Part shown: in pieces, positions 24,486-33,394 of the stretch
Layout of the letters: the number at the start of each line of letters is the position of its first letter
Position numbering within the stretch: position 1 is the first letter of the stretch
Assembly (NCBI GenBank): GCA_029210695.1
Contig: JARGFH010000038.1
Location: 1-36,648 of the forward strand
Origin: Acidimicrobiia bacterium
GTDB taxonomy: Bacteria; Actinomycetota; Acidimicrobiia; Spongiisociales; JAHEDJ01
Length of the DNA stretch: 36,648 nucleotides
Reading direction: 5' to 3'
Notes under the pieces: generated by a model
The model's input: the letters and a program-made list of their open reading frames with translations, nothing else
What the model was told of the DNA's origin: nothing
Database searches by the model: none
Made by a program: the position numbers and the translations under genes

Positions 24486-24676
24486 CGGTGCAGTGTAGGG
24501 AGGGCCGGCGGGGCCGCTTCCATCGAAACGGTCTCCGGATCGAGGGTGGCCTAGATCGATCAGGCCTTTGGTGATCGTTTGGCCTCAACCCCGACACTAC
24601 CTGCGTGGGTCGACCAGGCCGGGTGACCGTCCGTTCCGTTTGGTGCGGGGAGGAACGACAAACCAGGAGGTGTTCT

Positions 24677-26011
24677 GTGAACCTAGCGAAGTCAAGCGAA
24701 GACCTCCATCGGCTTGTGGAGTCGGCGACCAGGTTCGGTATAGAAATGGACGAACAGGAGGCCCTGCGCTGGCTGATGGCGATGTCACTTGCCGAGGGTT
24801 CGACCGACATCGTCGTTGATGCCGGCTCGGGCGTGTTCGGGCATCGCATCTCTATGCTCGATTTCAGCCCGCATGATCTCGCCTACATCCGAACAGTGGA
24901 GACGATCGTCGAGATCCAGGACCGGGCCGGCGTAGAGACGGCCGTTGCGCTCTCCGGTTCCGCCGCCCAGTCGAAGATCCAGACGTTTCCCGGCGATTGT
25001 GACTTCTTTGAGCGGGTCAACATCCTGGCGGCCACCCGGCAGGAGGCCTGCGAGATCCTGGGGGACCTCGTGCTGCAGAAGGCGCTGTCGACCCTCGAAG
25101 GTGAGACTTATCGGCTCATAGAGGTCAAGTTCGGTGAGTATCCGGAGAGCCTTTGCCTGGGCGACCTGGAGCTTCCGGCGGGCTCGCTCATTTCCTGGGA
25201 TGTCGAAGCGCTTCGGGCCGGCGCCGTCTCGGCCTTCACTTCCGATGGCAGTCCGCGCGCCGTTACCTGGGCGGAGGCTGCCCGGCAACCGGGGTGGTGC
25301 AAGCTGGATTGGGTGGTAGCCGACCCGGTCAGAGGACACATCTCAAACGCCAGCAACATGCTCGATGCCACGTGGGAGTCACCGGACGGGGCGATCGTTC
25401 CGCTGGACGGCTACCTCGACCCCTACTTCCAGGAGGTCTACCTCGAGGCGGATTCGATACCGTTGTTCTCGAAGATCGTCAAGCAGGTCTCAACGGATGC
25501 GCTCGACACGTACGTGGGGGAGCTCGAAGCGCAAGTCCGCAAATACGTGGGCCACGAGCCGAAGAACTTTGGCAAAGCGGCCAAGCGGATGTACAACATC
25601 TTTCGACTGCAAGGGCGATATGAAGAGGCTTCGTTCCTCCGCGAGCTCTTCGACGAGCCTGCGACTGTCCTCTATCAGGTGTGGTCCCTACTCCGCAGTC
25701 TCGAGGAAGCCGCCGACCCCGGCTCTCCGATCGACCGCGATACGGTGCTGAGGCAGGCAGATGAGCTGATCCTCACCGTCGTCCGCACTCTCGAAGGCGA
25801 CGCGGAGGCTGCGATCGTCACCCACCTGTTACTCCTGCGCGACAGCATCAGCCGTGATAGAGACCTCGAAGGCAGGTCCGTCGCCGTCGCCTCGGCTCGG
25901 GAGGACCTCGTCCAACTCGTCAACGACTACTTCTACGATCGGATCACCGCAGTGCCGGCCCTGCGTGACTATGTGATGGACCTCGAATCGACCGTTCCGC
26001 CGGTCGGGTGA
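24677..26011 (+). CDS. Nucleotidyltransferase-fold protein of unknown role
   Basis: A 444-residue soluble protein. The middle shows a polymerase-β-type nucleotidyltransferase pattern: Gly-Ser in ALSGSAAQSKIQ (residues 94-95), then the acidic pair in FPGDCDFFERV (Asp107, Asp109), and a third acidic residue in CKLDWVVADP (Asp211). The C-terminal ~180 residues are helical (AAKRMYNIFRLQGRYEEASF) and could be a helical accessory or RNA-binding part. The GTG at 24677 is chosen since AGGAGG lies six bases ahead. The gene is divergent from the PQ-loop transporter and ends two bases from the AfsR-like gene, whose transcript it must oppose. I do not know a characterised relative. Confidence 0.75.
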   Translation: MNLAKSSEDLHRLVESATRFGIEMDEQEALRWLMAMSLAEGSTDIVVDAGSGVFGHRISMLDFSPHDLAYIRTVETIVEIQDRAGVETAVALSGSAAQSKIQTFPGDCDFFERVNILAATRQEACEILGDLVLQKALSTLEGETYRLIEVKFGEYPESLCLGDLELPAGSLISWDVEALRAGAVSAFTSDGSPRAVTWAEAARQPGWCKLDWVVADPVRGHISNASNMLDATWESPDGAIVPLDGYLDPYFQEVYLEADSIPLFSKIVKQVSTDALDTYVGELEAQVRKYVGHEPKNFGKAAKRMYNIFRLQGRYEEASFLRELFDEPATVLYQVWSLLRSLEEAADPGSPIDRDTVLRQADELILTVVRTLEGDAEAAIVTHLLLLRDSISRDRDLEGRSVAVASAREDLVQLVNDYFYDRITAVPALRDYVMDLESTVPPVG

Positions 26012-26013
26012 AT

Positions 26014-28977
26014 TCAGTTGTGAAGGACCTGAAGAGCCAGTTCGACCGTTTGGTCTCTGCTCAGCATGCGACCGCGGCTACGGAGAGCTTCAAACTGGGT
26101 GGTCCCGAGCTCGTCCTGGAGTGAGGCGACCACATTGTCGTGGCCGGCCCGGTTGGCGGCGGGTACTGGTGCCCGGGCCACATCCCGGATCGCTTCTTCG
26201 GCTCCGTAGAGCTTCGCCGCACTGCCTGCGTCCCCTCGCCGCGTGGCGAGTACGGCGGTTGTGAAGAGCACTCTCGCCACCCCTACCGGCGAGTCGAGGT
26301 CGACGAACGCCTCCAGGGACTCGATGAGGAGGAGAGCCGCCATGTCTTCCGACCCATGCGAGGCCTCGAGGTCGGCGGTGTACTGAGCGGCGTCGGCCAC
26401 GCCCAGTCGATTCCCGAGCTGCCGGTTGATCTCGAGAGACTGATGGTGGAGATCGAGCGCGGTGTCGGCCCGCCCCTCCAGTTCGTCCACGAATCCCAGG
26501 CGAAGAAGACAATGGGCCCGCTCACGATCATCGCCGATCTTCTCGAACCGGTCTCTGGCCGCCTCGAAGTGTTCTCGCGCTGTGGCGACTTCGCCGAGGT
26601 TCACGAGTGCGATGCCGAGATTGAGCTCCGCAGTTGCTACTCCCCGGACGTCTCCGAGTGCCTCGAACATCGTCGAGGACTCCTCATATCGCTGCCTGGC
26701 TGTTGCATAATCCCCGGACTGGAGTGCCAGCACGCCGATTCCGTTCAGAACGCGAGCCACCCTCCCGGTCTCGCCTGCTCCACGTTCGATTTCCAGGGCT
26801 CGCTCCATCGAGATACGGGCGGCGGTGTAGTCGTCCATCGAGTAGGCGAGGACTCCGAGGGTCCACTCCGCTTTGGCCACGAGGTCCTCGGGAAGGTCGC
26901 GGTATCGGTCGAGCAGGTCGAGGAGGCGTTTCCTGCCCTCGGGAGCGTATCCCCGATGCATCCAGAATGAGGTGAGGGCGTCGGCCAGTTCGATCGCGGC
27001 GACGGGATTATCGGCGGTGGCACGATCTAGGGCGGCCCGGAGGTTGTCGTGGTCCTGATCGAGCCTGGCGAACCAGACCGGTTCATCGGGTCCACCTACC
27101 GAAGCAGCTGCATTTCTAGCTCCGGCCAGGTAGTAGTCGAGGTGCCGGCCTGCACAGACGCCGGTCAAATCCGCTTCATCCAGTCGGGCGGCGGCGAACT
27201 CACGCAGCGTTTCGAGAGAGCGATATCGGGTCGGCCGGTCGGGGACGATCTCTGCTTGCAGCAGCGACTTCTCGACCAGGCCGCCGATGAGGTCGAGTGT
27301 TTCTGATGTTGTTTCCCCTACATGGTGGGCAGCCTCCAGGGTGAAGCCGCCCTTGAACACCGATAAGCGGTCGAACAGCTTGCGCTCATCGTCATTCAGG
27401 AGGTCGTAGCTCCAGCGGATCGTCTCGCGGAGGGCGACATGTCGGTGCGGCAGGCCCCTGTCTCCGCGGGTCAGGAGGGAGAGTCGTTCGTCCAGTCGTT
27501 CGGCGATCTCGGGAATACTCAGCACGTTCGCCCGAGCGGCTGCAAGCTCGATGGCGAGCGGTAGGCCGTCGAGCCTGCGGCAGATCTGTCCCGCGGCCGG
27601 CAGAGTCCCGGCATCCTCTTCCAGGTCCGGATTGCGGCGCCGGGCGCGATCGATGAACAGGATGACGGCATCGGCTTTGGCGATGCCGTCGGGTGGGTCG
27701 GCCGGATCGGGGAGCCGCATCGGTGGCACGGTCCAGGAGGTCTCGCCCTGCACATTGAGACGCTGGCGGCTGGTTGCCAGCACCGAGGTGCCCTCGGGGT
27801 CGGTCGGCAGCTTCGAGAGCAGGTGGACGGATCCGTCGATGACATGTTCGCAGTTGTCGAGGATCAGAAGCGTCCGTTTCGCCCACAGGAACTTCCGGAT
27901 GGCTTCGATGACGTCTTGGCCCGGTTCCGGTGCAACGCCGAGGGTTTCTGCGACTGTGTCGGTGATCTCGTCTCCGGGCGTGAGTGGAGCGAGGTCGACG
28001 AACCAGACGCCGTCTGGGTAATCGGAGAGGAGGGATCCGCCGATCTCCAAGGCGAGTCGGGTCTTGCCGCAGCCTCCCGGCCCGGTCAGCGTGACCAGGG
28101 GACGCTGTCGGGTGAGTGCAGTGATGCGTTCGAGTTCCTGGTGCCGCCCGATGAAGGCGGTCGCGGGCGGGTCGAGGTTGGTGGGAGTCTCGGCGGACGC
28201 AGTGGTGAGGGTCAACCTGGGGTCCTGAAGCAAGATACTCTCTTCCAGGTCCTGAAGGGGTGGGCCTGGCTCGATTCCGAGTTCTTCCCCGAGGACGTCT
28301 GCCGCGCGCTTGTATGTGCGGAGAGCATCTGCTTGACGTCCTTCCCGATAGAGCGCCAGCATCAACTGCTCCCAGTGCCGCTCACGCAGCGGGTGATACT
28401 TCACGAGCTTCTCGAGTTCGGCGATCAGCCCACCGTGCTTCCCGATGGCCAGATCGGCGTCGATCCGATCGCCTATTGCACCGGCGCGAAGTTCGTCCAA
28501 TCGGGTCGCCTCGATCTGGGCTCCGTCGAGATGGCGAACGTCTGCCAGAGCATCACCGCGCCAGAGCGCCAGTGCTTCCGTCAGGGTGACGGCGGCCGCG
28601 CCCGCAGAACCAGAAGCCATGGCGGCGCGCCCCCTGCGGACCAGGTCTTCGAAACGGCTGGCATCGATGCACGCCTCGTCGACCTCGAGTGAGTATCCAC
28701 CACTTGTCGTGACGATGACGGCGGGTGATCCACCGTTGTGCTGAGCCAGCAGTTTGCGCAACTTGGCGATATAGACCTGGAGAGCCGAGGTGGCAGTTGC
28801 CGGAGGTCGAGCATCCCAGAGTCGATCTATCAAACGATCGGTGGAAACGACCCGGTTCCGATGGAGCAACAGGAGGGTTAGGAGATCCCGTTGGCGCGTG
28901 CTTCCGGGCAGGATGCTGTGGCCCCCTGCCAGCAGGTCGACCGGCCCCAATAGCCGGAACTCCATGGCTTCTGCCAT
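26014..28977 (-). CDS. AfsR/SARP-type BTAD-NB-ARC-TPR regulator
   Basis: A 987-residue transcription factor. In order: OmpR-type winged helix (residues ~5-95), BTAD helical domain (~97-245, EELGIEPGPPLQDLEESIL), a STAND/NB-ARC ATPase with Walker A GPGGCGKT (299-306) and Walker B TLLILDNCEHV, then TPR repeats (~700-920, e.g. GDYATARQRYEESSTMFEAL). AfsR-like proteins activate secondary-metabolite or stress genes when ATP-bound and oligomerised. Two in-frame ATGs are at 28977 and 28965; the first follows AGAGGA and is used. A TACGAT box (minus strand, 29004-28999) gives a short leader. No biosynthetic cluster is adjacent, so the target is unknown. Confidence 0.95.
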   Translation of the reverse strand: MAEAMEFRLLGPVDLLAGGHSILPGSTRQRDLLTLLLLHRNRVVSTDRLIDRLWDARPPATATSALQVYIAKLRKLLAQHNGGSPAVIVTTSGGYSLEVDEACIDASRFEDLVRRGRAAMASGSAGAAAVTLTEALALWRGDALADVRHLDGAQIEATRLDELRAGAIGDRIDADLAIGKHGGLIAELEKLVKYHPLRERHWEQLMLALYREGRQADALRTYKRAADVLGEELGIEPGPPLQDLEESILLQDPRLTLTTASAETPTNLDPPATAFIGRHQELERITALTRQRPLVTLTGPGGCGKTRLALEIGGSLLSDYPDGVWFVDLAPLTPGDEITDTVAETLGVAPEPGQDVIEAIRKFLWAKRTLLILDNCEHVIDGSVHLLSKLPTDPEGTSVLATSRQRLNVQGETSWTVPPMRLPDPADPPDGIAKADAVILFIDRARRRNPDLEEDAGTLPAAGQICRRLDGLPLAIELAAARANVLSIPEIAERLDERLSLLTRGDRGLPHRHVALRETIRWSYDLLNDDERKLFDRLSVFKGGFTLEAAHHVGETTSETLDLIGGLVEKSLLQAEIVPDRPTRYRSLETLREFAAARLDEADLTGVCAGRHLDYYLAGARNAAASVGGPDEPVWFARLDQDHDNLRAALDRATADNPVAAIELADALTSFWMHRGYAPEGRKRLLDLLDRYRDLPEDLVAKAEWTLGVLAYSMDDYTAARISMERALEIERGAGETGRVARVLNGIGVLALQSGDYATARQRYEESSTMFEALGDVRGVATAELNLGIALVNLGEVATAREHFEAARDRFEKIGDDRERAHCLLRLGFVDELEGRADTALDLHHQSLEINRQLGNRLGVADAAQYTADLEASHGSEDMAALLLIESLEAFVDLDSPVGVARVLFTTAVLATRRGDAGSAAKLYGAEEAIRDVARAPVPAANRAGHDNVVASLQDELGTTQFEALRSRGRMLSRDQTVELALQVLHN

Positions 28978-29096
28978 CCCTGTCCTCTCCCTACGCAGAT
29001 CGTAGCTGTGGCGGATCGCTCACGCAGCGTGCAAATTCAGCTCTGTCTGCGGTGCCGGCGCGTGTGTCTCTCAGTGCGCCCGTGCACAACGGAAAC

Positions 29097-30107
29097 TCAC
29101 GACCCCGGGCTCACCGCTCGTTCCACCACGAACTCCGCGGACTTCGCCATCGCGCGCGCCGTTGCCGGGTGGCCCGGAATCAAAGCGGGCCAGACGTGGA
29201 ACATATCCGGTTCGAGAATCAGGTCGACGTCCGCGCCGTCCCGTTTGGCCGCCTCGGCCAGGTTGAGGGAGTCGTCGAGGATCATCTCCCTCCCCCCGGC
29301 GAAAATGAGCATCGGTGCAATCCCCGTGAAGTCCCCGTACCTCGGTGAGACATACGGGTTGCGCGGGTCGGCGGTACCGATGTACTCCAGGTTGGGACGG
29401 GCATCGCCAAGGGGAAGGTAGTCCGTTTGCCAGTTCCGCCGCAGGCTCTCGCTTTGGTGTTCGAGGTCGGTGTAGGGGGAGAAGAGGATGCTGCCGGCCG
29501 GAAGGGGATGGTGCTCATCCCTGAGACGGAGCAGGAGCGCGGTGGCCAGTCCACCGCCGGCGGAGTCTCCGGCCAGAATGATCTTCCCAGGTTCGATTCC
29601 CTCTTCTAGGAGCCCCAGGTAGGCGGACAGTGCATCGTCGACCGCCGCCGGAAACGGATGCGCAGGAGCAATCCGGTAGTCGGCGACGAATGAGCGGGTG
29701 TGGGTCTCCCAGGTCAACCGGGCAACGAAGCGCCGATGGGTGGCCGGGTTGCCTGAGAGGTACGCACCGCCGTGGAGGTAGAGGATGGTCGCCCGGTCAT
29801 CCAGGTGGCCGCCCCGTTCATGCCATTCCCCTCGTATGGATCCGACGGATCCCGGGCGCACCGCGACCAGGTCGCGCAGGCTCCGCGGTAGACGGGGATT
29901 GAAACTCGCCTCGAGTGCTCTCCGTTCGGCTCTGTCGCCGCCGACGGCGCTCGCCATGATGAAGGCGCGCAGGGCCACCACCGTCATCTCTACCGACCAT
30001 GACCAGGTCGGGACGACGGGGCCTCTGAAGATCCGGTGGAAGGTCCGGCCGACGACTGCAACGAGTACGGCCAGCGCCAGGCGAATAATGAGTCTGATTC
30101 TTCCCAT
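29097..30107 (-). CDS. HSL-family α/β-hydrolase (esterase)
   Basis: A 336-residue esterase/lipase of the hormone-sensitive-lipase family. It shows the oxyanion motif LYLHGGAYLSG (HGG at 112-114), the nucleophile elbow GDSAGG (Ser182), the acid Asp278 (GGREMILDDS) and His304 (DMFHVWP). An N-terminal hydrophobic helix (residues ~4-20) suggests it is membrane-attached. The ATG at 30107 is preferred over two upstream ATGs since GGTGGG precedes it and the helix begins there. It lies 119 bases upstream of the AfsR-like gene in the same direction and is divergent from the permease pair. The natural ester is unknown. Confidence 0.92.
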   Translation of the reverse strand: MGRIRLIIRLALAVLVAVVGRTFHRIFRGPVVPTWSWSVEMTVVALRAFIMASAVGGDRAERRALEASFNPRLPRSLRDLVAVRPGSVGSIRGEWHERGGHLDDRATILYLHGGAYLSGNPATHRRFVARLTWETHTRSFVADYRIAPAHPFPAAVDDALSAYLGLLEEGIEPGKIILAGDSAGGGLATALLLRLRDEHHPLPAGSILFSPYTDLEHQSESLRRNWQTDYLPLGDARPNLEYIGTADPRNPYVSPRYGDFTGIAPMLIFAGGREMILDDSLNLAEAAKRDGADVDLILEPDMFHVWPALIPGHPATARAMAKSAEFVVERAVSPGS

Positions 30108-30183
30108 CCCACCACGATACGCCGCTCGAATGACAGTGTTGGTTCCTGTGGCCATCCGTCGATTCAACGAACACCCGGGCCGC

Positions 30184-30189
30184 TAGCCT
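30184..30189 (+). promoter_or_regulatory. Putative -10 box for permease pair
   Basis: TAGCCT fits TANNNT and predicts a start near 30196, leaving ~3 nt before the ATG at 30199. No Shine-Dalgarno is visible before that ATG. Inferred. Confidence 0.35.
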
Positions 30190-30198
30190 CAACTGCTT

Positions 30199-31425
30199 AT
30201 GGGGCGCTTCCTGGTCAGGCGGATCATTTCCTCGGTCATCACCCTATTTCTGTTCGCCACCGTGGTCTTCTTCGTCGCCAAGGTCATGATGCCGGGCGAT
30301 TTCACGAACAACTTCATGCCGGGTCTCGGAGAAGGGAGAGCCGAGCTCCAGGCAGAGTTGGGTCTCGACCGGCCCCTTTTCGAGCAATGGTGGCGGTTCA
30401 TGGAGAGCTTCGTTCGGGGGCGCTTCGGGGAGACAACCGACGGACGTCCGATTCTCGACCTCATGACAACTCTGCTGCCGTGGAGCCTTCTGATCTTCAC
30501 GCTCTCGATCGGCCTGGCGTTCTTGACCGGCCACTGGCTCGGCAAGGTCGTCGGCTGGTCGAAGAGCCGTCGGCTGAAGGCCATCATCCGCCTGGGTGCA
30601 GTGACGACCCACACGCTCTTTCCCCCGTTCCTCACCTTCGTGCTGGCGGTCGCCTGGATCAACCTGGCCGGTCTGGCCGGTCGCAGCGCCATGATCAGCC
30701 TCGCCGACGTCGATCAGGGTGCGATCAGGGTCGGGAGATCTTTCATGATCCTGCCGACCACGGGTGACCCTCTGCTCTGGCAGATGTCCGCCGCCTTCGT
30801 CGTGACCGGGATCGTGGTTCTGAGTATGCAGAGGCCCTTCCTGCGATTGTTCCGGCGTCGCATTCCCGGGTGGGTTCTGTTCCTCCTGTGGGTTGGACTC
30901 AACCTGGCTTTCTGGCAGTACCTCGGCGAACGCGCCAAGGCTCTCGACGTTCTCTTTCTGCTTTCCCTCCCGTTGCTGGCAGTCGCCATACTGACGATCG
31001 GAGAGATCATCCTCGTGGTGGAAGCAGCCATGGACGGAGTGGCTCAGGAGGCCTATATACATACGGCGCGGGCCATCGGCATGCCGGAGAAGCAGGTACG
31101 CAACCGCCATGCGGCAAGAGTGGCGCTGCTACCCGCCCTCAGCCGTTTCGTCGTTTCGTTGCCGTTCGTACTGTCGGGCCTGGTCATCGTCGAGTATGCC
31201 TTCTCGGTACCCGCCCACTACGGAGCATCGATCAACTTCCCCGGGTTGAGCTCGGTGCTGTTCGCTTCGCTGCAGGCGAGGGACTACCCGCTAGTAGTAG
31301 GAGGCTTGCTATTCATCGGGTTGATCTCGGTGGGAGCCCGGATCGTGCTCGACGTGCTGCACGCCATGCTCGATCCTCGAACCCGCTACGGCCAGACCGA
31401 CCGGCCGACTGAGATGGCGATATGA
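30199..31425 (+). CDS. Opp/Dpp-type ABC permease, enlarged (DppB-like)
   Basis: A 408-residue inner-membrane permease. The N-terminus (MGRFLVRRIISSVITLFLFA) and GLDRPLFEQWWRFMESFVRG are typical DppB/OppB features. The EAA loop is present (EAAMDGVAQEAYIHTARAIG, then MPEKQVRNRHA), followed by the usual last helices. It is longer than the usual 310-340 residues: between the second or third helix and the EAA loop there are about 90 extra residues with additional hydrophobic segments (around residues 165-265). It overlaps the next permease by four bases (ATGA). No ATPase or substrate-binding protein is in the window, so they must be encoded elsewhere. Confidence 0.9.
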   Translation: MGRFLVRRIISSVITLFLFATVVFFVAKVMMPGDFTNNFMPGLGEGRAELQAELGLDRPLFEQWWRFMESFVRGRFGETTDGRPILDLMTTLLPWSLLIFTLSIGLAFLTGHWLGKVVGWSKSRRLKAIIRLGAVTTHTLFPPFLTFVLAVAWINLAGLAGRSAMISLADVDQGAIRVGRSFMILPTTGDPLLWQMSAAFVVTGIVVLSMQRPFLRLFRRRIPGWVLFLLWVGLNLAFWQYLGERAKALDVLFLLSLPLLAVAILTIGEIILVVEAAMDGVAQEAYIHTARAIGMPEKQVRNRHAARVALLPALSRFVVSLPFVLSGLVIVEYAFSVPAHYGASINFPGLSSVLFASLQARDYPLVVGGLLFIGLISVGARIVLDVLHAMLDPRTRYGQTDRPTEMAI

Positions 31426-32423
31426 AACGCCGGTCATGGTGGAGCATCGCATGGGTGCGGTTCCGGTCGAACAAGCTGGCAATGTTCGGCGTGTTCCTCA
31501 TCGGCATGTATGCGGCAGCTGCCTTCGTGCATCCGATCTTGATGGCAACGGTCTGGGATCGCGACACCTACCACCCGATCTACGGGCATGACGACGTCAT
31601 CGTCCAGAAGGAAGTCGTCCTGGTTGTGACCGACGATGACACACAAATTCAACTGATGCGGGCCCGGATGGTGAATCCGTTCGTTGAAGTCGGTGAATCA
31701 GTGTCCGAGGTCACCCTCCCCGAACCGTTCACGGTCGAGCATCCGCTCGGTGTGGACAATCTTGGACGGGACGTCTTGTCGATGGTGCTGGCGGCGAGCA
31801 CTCCGAGTTTTGTGGTCGGCCTTTCCGCGGCGATCACGACCGCGGTCGTCGGGCTGCTGGTGGCGACGACTGCTGCGTATTGGCGAGGGCCGACCGACAT
31901 GATCCTGACCGAGGTGTCCGACACCCTCCAACTGCTCCCGGCGCCCTTACTGATGGTTATTCTCGGTGCCGGGCCGTTTCGGGATTCGCTCGGTCCACTT
32001 GCCTTCGGGTTGATCTACGGTGTCGTCGCCGGGGCATCGGGTGCGGCCATCGTGCTGCGGAGCCAGGCCTTGAGCGTGTTGAGCAGACCATTCATCGACG
32101 CCACCCGTGTGGCGGGGGCGGGTGCCAAACAGATCATTCTGAGGCATCTGTTGCCGCATCTGGTGCCGGTGGCAGCCCTCTACATGTTGCTCGGCGCCAG
32201 CGGAGCAATCGTGGCGGATGGGTTCGTGTCGTTTCTCGGCTTCAGCAACACCCGGCTGAACTGGGGAACCATCATCTTCTTTGCCATGTCGCTCCCTCCG
32301 GCCAACCGGGCCGGGATTCCGTGGGAAGCGATCATCGCCGCTGCGGGTGCAATCAGCCTGTTTTCTGCGGCGTTCTACCTGGTTGGTTTGGGGTTCCGAG
32401 ACATCGCCCGGGCAACCGACTGA
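31422..32423 (+). CDS. Opp/Dpp-type ABC permease (DppC-like)
   Basis: A 333-residue permease, partner of the preceding gene. It has the N-terminal RFRSNKLAMFGVFLI helix, the DppC hallmark HPLGVDNLGRDVLSMVLA (near residue 108), a coupling loop (FIDATRVAGAGAKQIILRHL) and the end VADGFVSFLGFSNT. Between the first helix and the hallmark is an ~65-residue extracytoplasmic segment with many β-type residues and acidic runs (VTDDDTQIQL), somewhat long for the family. The ATG overlaps the upstream stop. A strong hairpin terminator follows at 32434. Peptide or related oligomer import is the family role; substrate unknown. Confidence 0.92.
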   Translation: MKRRSWWSIAWVRFRSNKLAMFGVFLIGMYAAAAFVHPILMATVWDRDTYHPIYGHDDVIVQKEVVLVVTDDDTQIQLMRARMVNPFVEVGESVSEVTLPEPFTVEHPLGVDNLGRDVLSMVLAASTPSFVVGLSAAITTAVVGLLVATTAAYWRGPTDMILTEVSDTLQLLPAPLLMVILGAGPFRDSLGPLAFGLIYGVVAGASGAAIVLRSQALSVLSRPFIDATRVAGAGAKQIILRHLLPHLVPVAALYMLLGASGAIVADGFVSFLGFSNTRLNWGTIIFFAMSLPPANRAGIPWEAIIAAAGAISLFSAAFYLVGLGFRDIARATD

Positions 32424-32433
32424 GGGCTAACGG

Positions 32434-32462
32434 AGTCGACCGGCGCAAAGCGCCGGTCGACT
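32434..32462. terminator. Strong hairpin terminator, two-way
   Basis: A 13-bp perfect stem (32434-32446 with 32450-32462, loop AAA) is followed by CTTGTAC on the plus strand. It lies between the converging DppC-like permease and RRM genes and probably ends both transcripts. Confidence 0.85.
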
Positions 32463-32489
32463 TCTTGTACTAGCTACTAGGTACGTCTT

Positions 32490-32774
32490 CTAGTAACGGT
32501 CGCCGCCGCCTCCACCGCCCGGGCGGCGCTCCTGGCGTGGGCGAGCCTCGTTGACGGTCAGACGGCGTCCGTCCATGTCGGATCCGTCGAGCTTCTCGAT
32601 CGCTTCGCGTCCTTCGTCATCGTTGGCCATCTCGATGAACCCGAACCCACGGGAGCGACCGGTGGCGCGGTCCATGATGACCTGGGAGGAGGTGACCTCA
32701 CCGAAGGGGGTGAACACGCTCTCGAGATCCGAAGACGTGAATGTATAGGGCAAGTTGCCTACATAGATGTTCAT
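32490..32774 (-). CDS. RRM RNA-binding protein, glycine-rich tail
   Basis: A 94-residue single RNA-recognition-motif protein. RNP2 is IYVGNL (residues 3-8) and RNP1 is SRGFGFIEM (~41-49), with the aromatic residues that stack on RNA. The short C-terminus is Arg- and Gly-rich (RPGGGGGGDRY). Such proteins are best known as cold-inducible Rbp proteins in cyanobacteria and occur in several other phyla. GAAGGA lies upstream, inside the end of the FKBP gene, and its ATG shares one base with that stop (TAATG), so the two are coupled. The RNA target is unknown. Confidence 0.95.
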   Translation of the reverse strand: MNIYVGNLPYTFTSSDLESVFTPFGEVTSSQVIMDRATGRSRGFGFIEMANDDEGREAIEKLDGSDMDGRRLTVNEARPRQERRPGGGGGGDRY

Positions 32775-33193
32775 TACCGATTTCCTTCTGAAACAACCGA
32801 CACGAGCTCGACCGTAAAGGTGAGCGCTTGACCGGCGAGCGGATGATTGGCATCGACCTGCACAGTCGCTTCCGATACGTTCAGCACGATTGCCGGCTGC
32901 CCGGTGGCTAGTTGCACCGAGTCGCCGACGGTGAGTCCGTCGGGAGCGTTTGCTGCTGGTACGTCGAACACGAGGTCGTCCCGCGTCTCGCCGTACGCAT
33001 CGCCCGGTTCGAGTCGGAATGTGGCGGACTCGTCAACGGAAAGGGGTTCCACGGCCCGTTCAAACCCGGGAATCACCTGGCCGGCACCCATCTCGAATTC
33101 GAGAGGATCGCCGTCGAGTGATGAATCGAACTCCGATCCATCGTCGAGCATTCCCGTGTAGTGAACCGTGACCCGGTCGCCGGAAGCCGGCAT
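32774..33193 (-). CDS. FKBP-type peptidyl-prolyl isomerase, SlyD-like
   Basis: A 139-residue FKBP-type prolyl isomerase. GDRVTVHYTGMLDDGSEFDS, then MGAGQVIPGFERA are FKBP active-site strands; the inserted flap (DAYGETRDDLVFDV...) and the distinctive NHPLAGQALTF place it with SlyD-like two-domain chaperones. There is no signal peptide, so it acts in the cytoplasm. It lacks the His-rich metal tail of E. coli SlyD. The ATG at 33193 follows AAAGGAG and is preferred to a longer frame from 33235. It is translated together with the RRM gene, suggesting joint use in stress or cold. Confidence 0.95.
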   Translation of the reverse strand: MPASGDRVTVHYTGMLDDGSEFDSSLDGDPLEFEMGAGQVIPGFERAVEPLSVDESATFRLEPGDAYGETRDDLVFDVPAANAPDGLTVGDSVQLATGQPAIVLNVSEATVQVDANHPLAGQALTFTVELVSVVSEGNR

Positions 33194-33394
33194 TCGGGTC
33201 TCCTTTCTCGCTTCTCGTCCCACACAGCACACCACCCGGCCAGGCCGGTCATGACATGCGGCACGGGTCTGGCTACAGGCCCCAAACCCGAACTCCTGGA
33301 ACGGAAAAGAGACGCTGCAGTCGCAGTTCGTGCAACTGCCGGAAAGGACTCTAGCGCGCGTATTTCTGGGGTCCAGGCAGAATTTGCTTCAGAG

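Noticed and set aside
22699-24849. 716-codon fusion of an N-terminal unknown region to the aminotransferase
   Set aside because: The first ~325 codons are the PQ-loop gene in another frame. The aminotransferase starts at 23868 with TGATG coupling.
28978-29096. Possible small gene between the AfsR-like gene and the esterase
   Set aside because: No start with a ribosome site and no conserved product; treated as the promoter region of the regulator.
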